Of a stretch of 64,000 bases of DNA, positions 47,001 to 57,600 are shown piece after piece. Each line of letters opens with the position of its first letter. The stretch's first letter is position 1. This DNA is from Bactrocera neohumeralis (lineage: Eukaryota; Arthropoda; Insecta; Diptera; Tephritidae), in NCBI RefSeq assembly GCF_024586455.1, contig NC_065922.1:24176089-24240088 (forward strand). The letters run 5' to 3'. Both the position numbers and the translations under genes were made by a program. Under the pieces are notes generated by a model that was not told where the DNA came from, did not search any database, and saw only the letters and a list, made by a program, of their open reading frames with translations.

Positions 47001-50000
47001 CATGAATAATTATTTTCTCCCTTCTCACCATATTAAAAAAAAATGCCTAATTTCAACCGGTTTTATGAAAAATTGTAGAGGCTGCAGAGTTTGACTATTG
47101 AAAAGTTAGTTGGTGTGTTAGATGTATATCCGCAGATCATAGAAAGGTGGAAAAATATATTAAAAACCAGTATGAAAGTGATAAGTTCGGGTATAACAGA
47201 ACATTTCATACTCTTGCAAAGCCAGGGAAGTCCCTTCAGGTACGTAAGGCCACAGCGAGTTGTCAGCCCAATTAATTCATTCTAAGCACAAATGTGCACC
47301 GTTGTAAGAAAAACACACTCTCTAAATTTTATTAAGATAACTCACATATTGGTCGATATAATGCGGTATAAAGTCACCCTGGAGTTCGAAAACCTATATA
47401 TTGTATTAGGTATATGGGAGCTAAGCGAAGTATTGACCCGATTCAACCCATTTGCAATAATACACAGATATACTTCTATCAGGAAATGACGCTCTCTGAA
47501 TTTTAATTAGTAATCTGACACATTGAACAATTTTCTCGGTAAAAAGTCAACTATTGTCTCTGGGGTCCACATATTCGGTACCCAGCGGCTTGAACAGTTT
47601 TAGTACAATTTGGACAATTTTAGGCCATAAGGTGGCCTACTCTAATGAGATTATTCGTACAAAGTCTTATCCTGTTATGTTTGTCCTTGTTGATTTGTAC
47701 ACAAGGAAAGAATCAGATGGAATTTAAGATTGTGTTGTATGGGTAGGCTCGACTGTAGTCCGATTTCGTCCATTTTCACACTGTAACGTAATCATAATCA
47801 TATCAGAACAATAACACGTACAAAATTCGGTTTAAATCGGACTGACGAGTCTCTAGACCTCACTCCAATTTTGACTTCGGCTTCATTAAAGCCCTGTTAT
47901 ATCATCAAAATCCTTTAGATATTGATTTATCGCGCTTTAAGAAGTTGTTAACAGTATTGTTATATGGGGAATAAATTTCACACCGTCAGTAGGTGCTCTT
48001 ATAATAAGGTGAATTTGGTTGTTGTAACTTAAGATAGGGCGGATCCAGAAACAGTTTTTGCGGGAGAAATAAACATTTACTTGATACATGAAGTTTATTA
48101 TATTAAATATAGTATTATTTATACACTTTAATATCCTGGTGAAATTGTCTTTTGACTTTTGCTTCTGCCCCCAATGGCACTGTCAGTGATCAAGTTCACT
48201 TTTGAGCTTCAATCGTCGCATCACATTGCCATTTTCCAAAAGGCTTTTAAATCTATCTATCAAGCAGTCAATATGATTTTCCATTTCTTTGGTTTTTGAA
48301 GTACATTATTTTTCTGGAAGCAGTAAACTCAGTTGAAATCCATCCAAATACGGCATATTTTACAGTACTACTACGATAAAGGAAAAAATGCATCTTAAGC
48401 CGCCAATAAAATTTATGCAGTTTATGGACCCGATACAGTTTCCATCTCCACCGCACAACGATGGTTTCAACGTTTTCTTTCCGGTGTAGAGGTGGTCGAA
48501 GATGCGCCACGCTCCGGAAGGTCTGTCGTCGAAAATTGCGATAAAATCGCTGAATTGGTCGAAAGAGATCGGCTTAGTAGCAGCCGTAGCATCAGTCAAG
48601 AGCTGGGCATGAGTCATCAAAAATTCATTTCAATTTCAATAAAAAAAAATCAATAAAAATACCTCAAGACTTTTTTGACAACCCATAATTTGTCTTTGCC
48701 AGATCGGTAGATTCTTTCTGAAGAATTATGTTGAGCAAATGAGTTAGAGATACAATATCACATAGGCCAAAAATCCCAATTATAAATTCAAATTAGCACA
48801 CGGCTGCGTTGAATATCGAAGATCCTCTAAAGAATATATATACAAATGAACAGCGTGACGAGTTGAGTCGATTTAGCCATGTTCGTGCGTCTGCATATAT
48901 TGAAATAGTCTCTCAATTTTCGAGATCTCGATCTGAAATTTTGCACATAACATTTTGTCCCAAAAAAGCTACTCTTTTATCGGAACTATCGATATTGGGT
49001 CTATATAGGATATAGCAATCAAAATCAAGCATGGAAAACGTTTTTATTTGTGAAAGGTATTATAGCTTCGGGGCAACCCTGTTAATATATACATAAGTAT
49101 ATAATATTAATATTTTTTCTTTGAGCCGCTTGATCTTCTCAAGCGACATTGCTTCGCTCTATGGGATCTTAGAAAGTTCGGACGAAAAGCAACCTGAAGA
49201 GATTTAAGATCCATCCAGAAAAAAAACGGTTTGGTGTGGTGTTGTGGGCTGGTGAAATCATCGGCACATATATTTCTTCAAAAATGATGCCGGTGAGAAC
49301 GTAACCGTCAATGGCGACCGTTATCACACCGTCATAACCGACTTGCCTGATATTGAAGCCCGTGATCTCAGCGATAATTGGTTTCAACAAGACGACGCAA
49401 CTTCTCACACATCGAATCAATCAATGAATTTATTGAGAGAAAACTTCGGTGAGCAAAAGCGTTTTGGGTCGGTCGATTGGCCACCAAGATCGTCTGTTAT
49501 CACACCGTTAGACCTTTTTCTGTGGGGATATGTAAAGTCTAAAGCCTAAGCGAGGAATACCGCTTCAATTCTAGCCTTGGGGCAAACATCACTCGTGTCA
49601 TTCGTCAGTTACCAGTCGAAATGCTCAAACGAGTCATCGAAAATTGGACTCAACGGATGCCTTAGACGCAGATCAGATATATTATCTTCAATACTCTTCC
49701 TTGGCTTTTTTTATTATTACAAATTGCTGACTAAAGCAGTTACCAAACCTTTTCGAAAGATTTCTCTACATATTAGGTAAGAAAAACTATCATCGACTAT
49801 CAATCTGTTTCGCATTATATAACACAATACAGTTATACATATCTACAAATGCATTAAAATGGTTATATAAAATAATTATTAAGCTCTTATTATTCCCACG
49901 TTTGTATAAACGAATTAAAAACTGTCACATTGCTGTAATATGAAAATTAAACACAAATGTAAGTTCAACTCTCTGCGCAATAATTTTCAGTAAGAAATTT

Positions 50001-50473
50001 TCCCATCGAAAACGCTTTCTCACACACTCACCTTTTCACAATGAACGTTGGCAAGCCCACTGCCCGATGCTTTGACATGCATTTACCGCTAGGCGTAGTA
50101 AAATGACAAATGCACGAAAAAATTAACAATTTGACAATAAAAGCAATCACTTGGCAATACGATACTTTTTCATGCTCACCAATATTATTCACACCACAAA
50201 CGGCATCAACTACCTACACACATACATACACACATACACATGGGCTGACCAGCGCTTAGATTCAAAGCTGCGCTGACAGTTAGATTGATTGAATGTCAAT
50301 CCGCTTGACTGACTGCACATGCCTGACTGACCAGCAAAGGTGGATATGATTACTGCACACTTTTTGCGCTACAATTTTTTGTTATTTTGTTTTTGTTTTT
50401 GCTTCGCACTTACCTGCAGTGAAAGGAAAACCATAACAGTCAATAAAATCTTTTTGATCCGCATCTTTCTCAT
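33558..50473 (-). CDS. dy: Dusky-type ZP-domain transmembrane protein, complete three-exon model (593 aa)
   Basis: The exons are 50473-50414, 35339-35159 and 35098-33558, with phases 0 and 1 agreeing and a total of 594 codons including stop. The N-terminus is MRKMRIKKILLTVMVFLSLQ joined to ITLADD, a textbook signal peptide cut after LA. A variable acidic then Gln/Pro-rich region follows to about residue 150. The ZP domain (about 151-404) starts KIISLDVKCEKNGMKVFVKF and ends ICRYQCPDQC. A RVQRRTRAV proprotein-convertase site precedes the helix (about 518-542) and a 51-residue tail. The protein probably acts at the apical surface of cuticle-secreting epithelia. Dusky-like (dyl) is the main alternative; adjacency to a miniature-type gene favours dusky. 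The 15-kb first intron is full of repeats. Confidence 0.85.
35159..35339 (-). CDS. dy: dusky exon 2: signal-peptide end and acidic/Gln-rich segment
   Basis: The acceptor is GACACATTGCAG|A and the donor is CACGTA|GTAAGT. It encodes ITLADDVDVVKAITGTEEIS, then an acidic stretch and QQPPKVLYQHNIQQQQPGPG. A second AG 12 bases inside could act as an alternative acceptor but would remove the signal-peptide cleavage site. The intron to exon 3 is only 60 bases. Confidence 0.85.
35346..37350. other. dusky intron 1, proximal part; no gene seen
   Basis: Unclassified intron sequence. A GTAGGTAGGTAG run with 'gtgcagccctatcgggctc' near 35806-35840 looks like the 3' end of another dispersed element. A TATG microsatellite lies near 37205. 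Short open frames here are chance. Confidence 0.4.
37352..38008 (-). mobile_element. INE-1/DINE-1-like element, antisense copy
   Basis: On the - strand it starts TATACCCTGAACGGGGG, continues with tandem internal blocks ('catacaaac.gaacgagcgaa', 'tatggaaaacttttt') and ends 'gcaagcgaagttaatgtttt'. At about 657 bp it shows the internal block in at least three degenerate tandem copies. Confidence 0.7.
38010..39040. other. dusky intron 1 sequence, no gene seen
   Basis: Mostly unique sequence with CA-rich tracts (38250-38360) and a TTAGATTAGATTAG run near 38866. No coding signal. Confidence 0.35.
39040..39515 (-). mobile_element. Degenerate mariner transposase fragment
   Basis: The - strand reads VEKWVHCENP, corresponding to the DEKWVHYDNP catalytic block of a mariner subfamily. 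It then continues through text equivalent to the central region and ends in degraded 'VKKWIDSW'-side sequence. Frameshifts and stops are frequent. Confidence 0.55.
39535..39625 (-). mobile_element. LINE 3' end fragment with TTAGG-type terminal repeats
   Basis: It begins 'ttaggttaggttaggttag' and continues 'ccaatgagccacgcatag', the same 3' end as the fragments at 3160-3875 and 26765-27160. Only the tail remains, as expected of 5'-truncated insertion. Confidence 0.65.
40020..40473 (-). pseudogene. Decayed Pro/Ser-rich coding fragment of unknown origin
   Basis: The - strand frame from 40473 reads MSPGSLFQPQYRKGRTMAEK, continues to SSSQPSSQPEQF, hits one TAA, then goes on in the same frame with SPHPSAHLPSPAGGGLPPGI and SPYGPPTHGQLN to about 40020. 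A single stop in about 150 codons of biased but non-repetitive sequence suggests a former exon of a nuclear regulatory-type protein. LINE-like text borders it near 39960-40010. I do not recognise the parent gene. It could be a retrocopy or a transduced fragment. Confidence 0.4.
40534..42990. other. dusky intron 1, GC-richer unique sequence without supported gene
   Basis: It includes CAA/CAACA triplet tracts (40830-40910, 41400-41430), a TATATA then GTGAGT run (41250-41290) and a GGTGGTGGTG tract near 42550. Many overlapping frames exist on both strands, all low complexity. It may hold wing or epidermal enhancers, as long first introns of fly developmental genes often do, but no site was identified. 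Confidence 0.4.
42995..44640 (+). mobile_element. Non-LTR retrotransposon remnant (jockey-like C-terminus)
   Basis: The clearest part is at 44340-44520: ELPRESRVTLAQLRSGYCCR followed by LNSYLSRIDPDISN, the C-terminal ELPR.TRVTLAQLRSGYC..LNSYL.RIDP motif of jockey-type RT proteins. Further text (SLSSWSDPV, TARFLGH) follows in another frame. Upstream, 43345-43410 reads DDICPNCLTCAECPEDSEYV, a zinc-finger-like C-terminus of a second LINE type. Both are full of stops. Confidence 0.75.
44641..47085. other. dusky intron 1, unique sequence, no supported gene
   Basis: TTGTTG/CAACAA triplet tracts (45070-45170, 46540-46710) and CA runs dominate. Frames of 124-154 codons at 45673-46137 and 46420-46860 are Cys/Phe/His-rich products of these tracts and lack any domain. 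Probably non-coding intron. Confidence 0.4.
47090..48030 (-). repeat. Dispersed repeat family B, copy 2
   Basis: The text 'taactcacatattgg...ataatgcggtataaagtcaccc' is the inverse of the segment at 1330-1390. 'gacccgattcaaccca' is the inverse of 'gggttgaatcgggtc' near 1279. Another section ('gtccacatattcggtaccc') is shared with 60760. There is no reading frame. Confidence 0.55.
48345..48690 (+). mobile_element. Truncated mariner, same family as 682-1219
   Basis: Nearly identical text to 885-1219: 'cggcatattttacagtact', the QRWFQRF HTH segment and the right terminus ending 'agacttttttgacaaccca'. The left terminus is missing. This copy has its own in-frame stop (TAA after GCATCT). Confidence 0.8.
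48810..49085 (+). mobile_element. Decayed INE-1/DINE-1-like fragment
   Basis: 'cgaagatcctctaaagaata', 'gcgtgacgagttgagtcga', 'ttagccatgttcgtgcgtc' and a degraded 'tatagcttcggggcaacc' end follow the family order. Confidence 0.55.
49130..49665 (+). mobile_element. Tc1/mariner DD34E transposase C-terminal fragment
   Basis: With few frame breaks it reads NDAGENVTVNGDRYHTVITD, then DNWFQQDDATSHTSNQSM, DWPPRSSVITPLDLFLWGYV and MLKRVIENWTQRMP. These are the second and third catalytic regions and the C-terminus, in order. The N-terminal half is missing. A sister copy is at 58300-59040. Confidence 0.85.
49666..50413. other. dusky intron 1, distal end
   Basis: Unique sequence next to exon 1, with a CATACA-rich tract (50214-50240). 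One strong - strand 5' splice site (AAAAG|GTGAGT, near 50035) lies downstream of an ATG in phase 0; see findings. No other coding signal. Confidence 0.4.
50414..50473 (-). CDS. dy: dusky exon 1: start codon and signal peptide
   Basis: Twenty codons, MRKMRIKKILLTVMVFLSLQ, end at CTGCAG|GTAAGT. A basic N-region and a hydrophobic core make a signal peptide that is completed by ITLA of exon 2. The start has AAA before ATG, a good fly context, and an in-frame stop lies a short way upstream. The exon is too short to stand out as an open frame; phase 0 at both sides supports the join. Confidence 0.82.
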
Positions 50474-51148
50474 TTTGTTGGCGTTTTTGTTGTGTTGCTA
50501 CTGTTTGGGATTTCCTTTAGCTTCGTACGTGACTGTGTTGTGTCGTAGTTATTGTTTTGTTGTTGCTGTTGGTGTTGGTTATCGTCGATATATGATAGCT
50601 TTTATTGTCTGTTAACGCTTATGTTGCTCTTTGTTGTTGCCGTTGTTATGGTGTTATACTGTTTGTAGCGTAAAAACTGTGAAAGAAAAATGAAAGTAAA
50701 AGAATATAAATAAAATGCTTGCAATCATCGATGGATATCTTTATTTCCCATAATTATGGGAACAAATTATTAGCCAGCATTTTAATTGGCGTTCAATGGA
50801 GTGTTGTTGTTGCAAATGAATGACAATAATGCGGCGATTATAATTATATTATTGTAATTTGAAAAAATTAGCGACATGAAAGTGATTACAAATGAAAAGC
50901 AGCAGGATTGGGTCAACAGGTTTATGACAGTTCGTTTTATGGGTGTCTCATAAACTTTTCTGCTGCCGAGAATTTGTAGTATAATCCGCTTTGTTTGGTG
51001 TAGAATGGAGCAATAAATTTCAATGTTTTCGCGTAGGCGTTATTTTCAAACGTTATTTATGAAATTCTAAAAAAATGTAGACTACACGTAGCTTTAACAG
51101 CTGGTAGTAAGCTTCTTTTAACAGGAGATAGAATGGCAGACATATGCC
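50474..51148 (-). other. Upstream of the dusky start codon: probable 5' leader or promoter
   Basis: Unique sequence with TTGTTG/CAACAA tracts (50540-50660). No TATA box or clear Inr could be chosen. Further leader exons may lie further upstream. Confidence 0.35.
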
Positions 51149-51152
51149 TTAA

Positions 51153-52477
51153 GGGTTTACATGGTCTTACGAATTTCAAAAAATTTATATTTTTTTATTT
51201 CTTTATTAAAATCTACAACACTTCTAGAATATTGTCATAAATTTCAAGTTGATCTGAATAATAGTTTCGGATATACAGCCTTTAGAACTTCTGCGCTCGA
51301 GGCTAGCTAAGCTAAGTGCGCCGTCTTTAAACGCGTTTTTCGCGAAACTATGATTTTAGCAAGATTTCTCGAGAACTACGTAACCGATATTCATGAAATT
51401 TTACACAGGTCTTTGAGATATAATTCTTAAAGACAACTATTTGAAAACAAAAAAATTCGCAAAATTTTCACAGATATTTTTATTTTTTTGTAAAAATGTT
51501 TGCCAAAAACCCAATTTTCAATTGTTTTTCCTTCGTCCAACTTCTAAGTTAAGGGTTTAACTAAAACGCATATTTTTCACTTTAGATGTTCCTGTAATGA
51601 GTCATCCTGCCAACGCGGGCGATCTTTTTTCCGAGGGCTCACCGGAAATAGCGTCGCAATGGCCGAGTTTAAAATATTTTTTATACCCTGAACAGGGTAT
51701 ATTAAGTTTGCCCAGAAGTTTGTAACACCCACAAGGAAGCGTCGGAGACCCTATAAAGTATATATATAAATGATCAGTTTGTTGAGCTGAGTCGATTTAG
51801 CCATATCCGTCTGTCTGTCTGTATATATACGAACTAGTCCCTCTGTTTTTAAGTTATCGTTTTGAAATTTTGCAAACGTCATTTTCTCTACAAGAAGCTG
51901 CTGATTTGTGGGAACGACCGATATGGGACCATACAGCTGCCATACAAACTGAACGATCGGAATCAAGTTCTTGTACGGAAAACTTTCACATATGACAATA
52001 TATCTTCACAAAAATTCACACAGGCAATTTTCTAAGATAATTATATAATCTCCGAAGAAATTGTCCAGATTGGATTACTATAACATACAGCTGCCATACA
52101 AACTGAACGATCGGAATCAAGGGCTTATATGGAAAACTTTCCCATTTGACGTGGTATCTTCACGAAATTTGACATGGATTACTGCTTAAGGTAATAACAT
52201 AATCTCCGAAAAAATTGTTCAGATGGGATTACTATAGCATATAGCTTCCATACAAACTGAACACATTGTTACTAAAAGAAATGCAGATGTGAAGGGTATA
52301 TTAGCTTCGATGCAGCCGAAGTTAACGTTTTTTCTTGTTTCCAAAACATTCCAGAATTTCTTTGTTAAAAGTGTATGTTTGTAACATTCTAAGATTCTTA
52401 TAAAATTTCATTTTTTATATGAGAAAAAAAACTGTTGGAAAAGGCTGTTTTTTACCCGAGGAAGCCCATGTAATTCC
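51153..52477 (+). mobile_element. TTAA-flanked family T element split by an INE-1-like insertion
   Basis: TTAA at 51149-51152, left terminus GGGTTTACATGG and right terminus CCATGTAATTCC. The two halves (51153-51681 and 52342-52477) together equal, in inverse, the 650-bp copy at 22813-23462. An INE-1-like element (51682-52341) sits inside. Confidence 0.75.
51682..52341 (+). mobile_element. INE-1/DINE-1-like element nested in family T
   Basis: It starts TATACCCTGAACAGGGTATA and ends 'cagccgaagttaacgtttt'. It is nearly the same as 10594-11121 but with one more internal block. Its close match to that copy suggests recent activity relative to the decayed copies. Confidence 0.8.
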
Positions 52478-52479
52478 TT

Positions 52480-53755
52480 ATCTATTCAGTTTAGTTCAGT
52501 AAGTAATGACTCCAGAATAATTTTCCTTGATATTTCCAAATGTCACAGGCGTTGTATACTCAGAAAAAATTAATATAGGAAAACTCGATATAAATTGTGA
52601 GAAAAACATAGAAAACGATATCTTTCCCAAATAGCTTAAAACTTATTTTTTTTGGCGATCAAAATAAATACGAGGGTGGAGTAATTGTTCTATGACATGA
52701 GCGTTCACCAAAGCCAAGACTAAATGCTTAACAACAATGACTACCAACGCAACTGTAATTAAAGTTTTAAATTAGGCTTTGTAAGCATAAAAACATATGA
52801 CTTCATATCGTATAAATTTCCTTATTTTTCCTTATTGAGTAGTAAAACTTCCAGATGATAACTTCTCAATACAAGGCTATTGAAAGATCTTTATTGAGTA
52901 TAAGTTTTTACAAGTTAAGAAACTTAATATTACATTTGGATGAGAGTTTAATTCTTGAAATATTTTATGGAACTTGGTACTTTACGTAGACTTATGTAAA
53001 AAAAATTTTTCTTCAAATCAATAACGGGATGTTGAATTGATTAAAATTTAGGAGTTTTCTCCGATAAAAATTGTATCCATTTAGTGGTATTGTTTGCGAC
53101 TGATTCCGCTTGAATGCTTAGTAAAATAAAAATACAAAGCAGTTATACCCAACAACATGATTTTATTTGATAAAATGCATGCAATGTTCAATAAACATTT
53201 GATAGGCACTACTGTAACTGACGTTTTGTAAACATCTTCATTAATAGAAGAAAAATGTGGTTAGAAAATCAGCGAATTAGCAATATGGAGTTACCACCAA
53301 CTACCCTTGGCGGAAAGCACTTAATTTAAAAGTTGAAGGACACATTTACAACTGAGGCTCACACCAAATGTGACAGCTTAACAAAGGCAATTTATGGAAA
53401 CAAAGAAAAGAAAAAAAAAACTATAACAATTGCTTTAAAATTTTTGGAAGAAAAAATTAAATATTTTTGGAGTTACACGAGATCTCTGACGGCGCTAAAC
53501 AAGTCCTACAATGCTACAGTGATTCCGGTCTTCTCCAACGAAAAAAAAAACATTTTTATTTCTACCCAATAATTTATCCATTTTCGACCTGCCAAGTCTC
53601 GATATTTGATCGTATCAAAAATTGTAAATCTTTGTGTGCCTTTAAAAACATTTTTGAACATTCTACACTCAATATTTTATCGTTTTCGAATAAAGTCTCG
53701 ATATAATTGAAAAAAAAAAAAAATTGTTAAAGATATTCAAATGTATTTTATTTTA
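52480..53755. other. AT-rich intergenic sequence, no gene seen
   Basis: Short frames at 53333-53706 are Lys/Ile/Asn-rich and lack domains. No repeat family recognised. Confidence 0.35.
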
Positions 53756-53759
53756 TGTG

Positions 53760-54720
53760 AAGTGCAGTCGATACGATTCTTCTAAATAAAATATCGTTCA
53801 AATGCCTGCCCTTCACGTCTTCGTTTTCAGGAACGCATTGGATGAATCCAACTTTCAAGTACTTTTCCACTAAATCAAGTCGTATGTCATAAATAAGACC
53901 TTAAATATTGACTTCTAAGGCTTGAAAGAGTCTGGTTTATTACTAAAGAAAAATGACTTAAACTAACCTCACAAGAAGTAGTCTAATTGGTATTAAATCA
54001 CAACTTCTTGGAGGCTCTTCAATGTCACAGTTTCTTGAAATAATCGAAACTCCAAACTTTTCTCGCAATAATTCGGTTGTTGCAAGTGCTGTGTGGCACT
54101 TAGCGCCGCCTTTTTGTAACCAGATGTTGTCAAGTTAACTTTTTCCAATTGCGATCATAAAAAGTTGGTTATCAACGATCTATACCGCTCTTCATTGAGA
54201 TTAACAGTATCACCAGCTTCATTTCGAAAAAAGTATGAACCGGTGATTACACCAGACCAAAAACTGTCAATTTAGGTGAATATAACGGTTGTTCATGAAT
54301 AATTTGTAGATTTTCTTTGTACCAGAATCGACAGTTTTGTTTATTTACCGCTCCTCTCAGAAAAAAAGGTCCCATCGGAGAAGATGATTTTCTTAAAAAA
54401 ATCGTTATCATTTTCAAGTTGTTCCAAGGCAAAATCAGCGAATTCACGACGTTTACGGTAATCCAATGGTCAGTTATGGAAACCCAAAACCTTTCTCAAA
54501 ATCCGCCAGATTGTGGTTTGAGAAAGTCCGTATTCTTGGCAACGTCTTGGAATCGACAAATCGCGGTCTTCAGCAACACTTGCCTGAGTGGCAGTAATAT
54601 TTTCATTACTTCGATCAATTTATTATCTTATTGGCACTTGAACATTATGTTAAGAATACGTACATATGTATGCTCGAGTTTTGCAACAACAAAATATTAC
54701 TGAATACAATGATAAAAATT
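53760..54720 (-). mobile_element. Degenerate Tc1/mariner DD34E transposase
   Basis: The - strand shows FADFALEQLENDNDFFKKII, then FSDGTFF (first catalytic Asp), FFRNEAGDTVNLNEERYRSL (corresponding to PYFFRNEAG..VNGERYR) and a decayed C-terminus. Several frameshifts. Same broad family as 3920, 49130 and 58300. Confidence 0.75.
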
Positions 54721-54979
54721 ACATCTCATGACTTATTTTAAATGTCCGAAACTACATTTAGAAATCATATCTTCTCTATAGGAAAGCCGGGTAGTTTTGA
54801 GGAAAACTCGTTTAAGACGAGCTGATGGAACTGCTTGAACTATAGACCGTAACTCAAGAACTATTTGAAATATTAATTCACAATTTTAGTACGTTATTTT
54901 CAAAGGTATAGACTCTTAAATATGAAAAAAAAATTCAAAATTTCACCCTTAAAAATCATAATACATATGTATATACATT

Positions 54980-55010
<31 letters not shown>

Positions 55011-56880
55011 AGTAATGTTTCACACCAGCTTTCTATATAGCTTCAGGCAAAACTCCTCAAAATTCGATCAAAAAGTAATTTTCCCAGACACTTGTAAACG
55101 CGCTGAAGAAATCTGTTTATTCCAAAAATATTAAAAACCCCTTAAGGCCTTAGCAAATCAAACAAAATTAGACAAAACTTCAAAACTGCAAACCACAAAT
55201 AAAAAATCTTATACAAAACAGCCGGCAAGAAAAGCAACTGTTGACCGCAAAATTTCGTTCGAGCTATTTTAAGCTCCAGCAATAAAAGTGTAAGTGCAAA
55301 AGTCACTTTCCTCAGAGCAGCAGCAAAAAAAAAGCATAAAATAATAATAACAAGCGAGACAACAGTTAGAAATTACACACATTCGCGCCCACTTAACGCA
55401 CACTTGCCACACACTTGCGCGCAAAACACGCCACTAACGCGCACTAATACCCCGATGATTGAATAAAAATCGGCTATTGTCTGCTTACAATAACACAGCG
55501 CTGATGAATGGCGGTCTATAATTCGAAAAAATCGCCAGCAACCGAAGCTGACGAGATAAATGGCGGAAAGAAGTGATATAAGTAGCGCATAAGAGGCAGC
55601 AATTTCGCGCGCGCACACACAATTCTATTGAAAGTGAAAACGCGTGTGAATGTGCGAATGCTGGCGAAAAAGTGAGATCGTTTTCAGCAAACTACAGCAA
55701 CCGTTAAGCGTGTAATACAAACACACAATGCGAGAAGCGCAAAGAAATGCGCAAACCGCGCTTCTGCTGCTTGGCGGCGCAACACTCATCACTCACCTCT
55801 GGCTAACTGACCGCCTTCGTGGCCGCGCGAAAATTCTTGTTCGGGTGCGCGAGCATGCTTGTGGGAAGCGCTGCTGCGAGCATGCTTGTGGGAAGCGCTG
55901 CTGCGCGCAAGCGTATGAAAGACTATGCCAATATCAACAACAACACCACAAAGTGTATGTGATGCTGATGGCGGTCGTAAAAAATATGAAAATCTCAATG
56001 GTGTGGTGTGGTGGGTGCACGTCAGAGACAAGCGCTCACAGGTGTGTGTGTGAAGCGGTGAAATAGAAAATCTTCTTTATAACTCGGTGTTTGATCATAA
56101 TTAACAATGCGTTGTGTGCGCGTGTGCAGCCGCCAACAACAATGGCAACAACAACTGCTGCATTATTTGAATGCTTAGTTTAGAAATTCCGTTGCGCCGC
56201 AATGGCTCTCAAGAGAAAAGTGTTAATTGGCCTTTAATATATGCAGACGCTAATAAATAAATATGTACTTACGAAGCGAGTGTGTACACAGCTAAATGTG
56301 TGCACAATGAAAAGTGGGTCAAAATGCTTTACATCGGCTTGTGTAAGTGTTGGAAAATAGCCAAGAACGCAGCGCAGTCATAAAACTATTAATGCTCAAT
56401 TGCGCGCAGAGAAAGGAAAAGTGTTAACAAGCAACTAATCAAGCATTTAGTGTTATTAAGCAAATTGCTTAATAGCAAAAACAAGATTGCATTTTAAATT
56501 TGTAATAAAAAAGTCGATAAAATGTTTTGTAATAAAAGTTAATGGATTTGTCACCCACAAACAAGCAAACGAAACAAAAGACTTAAGCAACGAACCCAAC
56601 GGAAAATATTTACTTAATAATGTATGTATACATACAATTACAAAAAAACTATAGTTTGAGGCGTAACAGAACATTTGAAATTTTGGAAAAATATTCAAAG
56701 TGGAAAATAGGTATATTTTTTACATGTGAGATAGGTGAGCTTAAGAGCTCACTTGTTTTCGTAATTTCTATTGAAATATGTATAAATATTACGGATAGGT
56801 TAGGCAAAAATGTTCCTAAGTGGCCAAATTTCCAAGAAATCTACAGTGTATACAGTTTTGGAAACCAAAGTACAGTATAA
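54721..56880. other. Intergenic sequence upstream of dusky, no supported gene
   Basis: 55200-56400 is GC-richer, unique and rich in GCGC steps, with a 27-bp tandem duplication (55851-55904). A 112-codon frame at 55728-56066 starts with ATG but has no domain and is partly made by that duplication. Distal regulatory DNA or leader exons are possible. Confidence 0.35.
55851..55904. repeat. 27-bp tandem duplication
   Basis: GAGCATGCTTGTGGGAAGCG plus CTGCTGC occurs twice head to tail without mismatch. Confidence 0.95.
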
Positions 56881-56882
56881 TT

Positions 56883-57600
56883 CTATAATCTAGATGGATG
56901 TTTCAAATTGCGGCGGCGGCGCCACCGGAACCTGACTATATATCTTCTAAAAAACAACTCGGTTTTATTTGGGTTGATGGGAAGACCATTTCCAACTGTC
57001 CAATTTGTTACAACGCTGAGGCTGAACATCGACACATACACGGTACTCAGGAATTTTCTCTTGACCAAAAGTGCTACATCATCTGCATAGGCAATCATTT
57101 GGCATCCACGATCCTCAAGTTTTTTAAGCAGGTCGTTAACAACCAGGATCCATAGAAGAGGAGAGTGAATTCCAACTTGTGCACTACTCACATTTCGTCG
57201 AGCATGTGCGTTGCCCCATTTCGTCTCACTCACTCTGTTGCCCAGAATACGGAAAATGTGGTGTTTGAGGATTGATTCAACCGCAAGACGGTTCAGAGCA
57301 GTAACGACTGCTTCCGTCAGGACGTTATTGAAAGCTCTTTCAATATCAAGGAAGGTCCCAACAGCAAAATTCTTAACCCTAATGGCTTCCTCAAGCCATT
57401 ACACGATAGCACACAGGGCAGCTTCCACTGACTTGCCTCTACAAAAAGAATATTACGCTCCTGATAAATGGTCCCCCGGAGTGCTCCTTCTTATGCACCA
57501 TTCAATCACTCTTTCCAGAGTTTTAAGTAAGATGGAAGAGAGATCCATGAAATGTCTTATTTTTTCAAGCAAATCGAATCAAATCAATCTTGATGGATAT
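56883..57600 (-). mobile_element. Non-LTR reverse transcriptase fragment with YADD active site
   Basis: The frame at 57233-56883 reads LLWILVVNDLLKKLEDRGCQ, MIAYADDVALLVKRK and NWTVGNGLPINPNKTELFF, covering RT motifs B through D, with the catalytic YADD. Further RT sequence continues to about 57600 with frame breaks. R1/LOA/I-type LINE by motif style. Confidence 0.88.

Noticed and set aside
55728..56066. 112-codon + strand frame with a Cys-rich duplicated segment
   Set aside because: The Cys-rich part comes from the 27-bp tandem duplication. There is no signal peptide, no homologue is recognised, and it is not distinguishable from chance.
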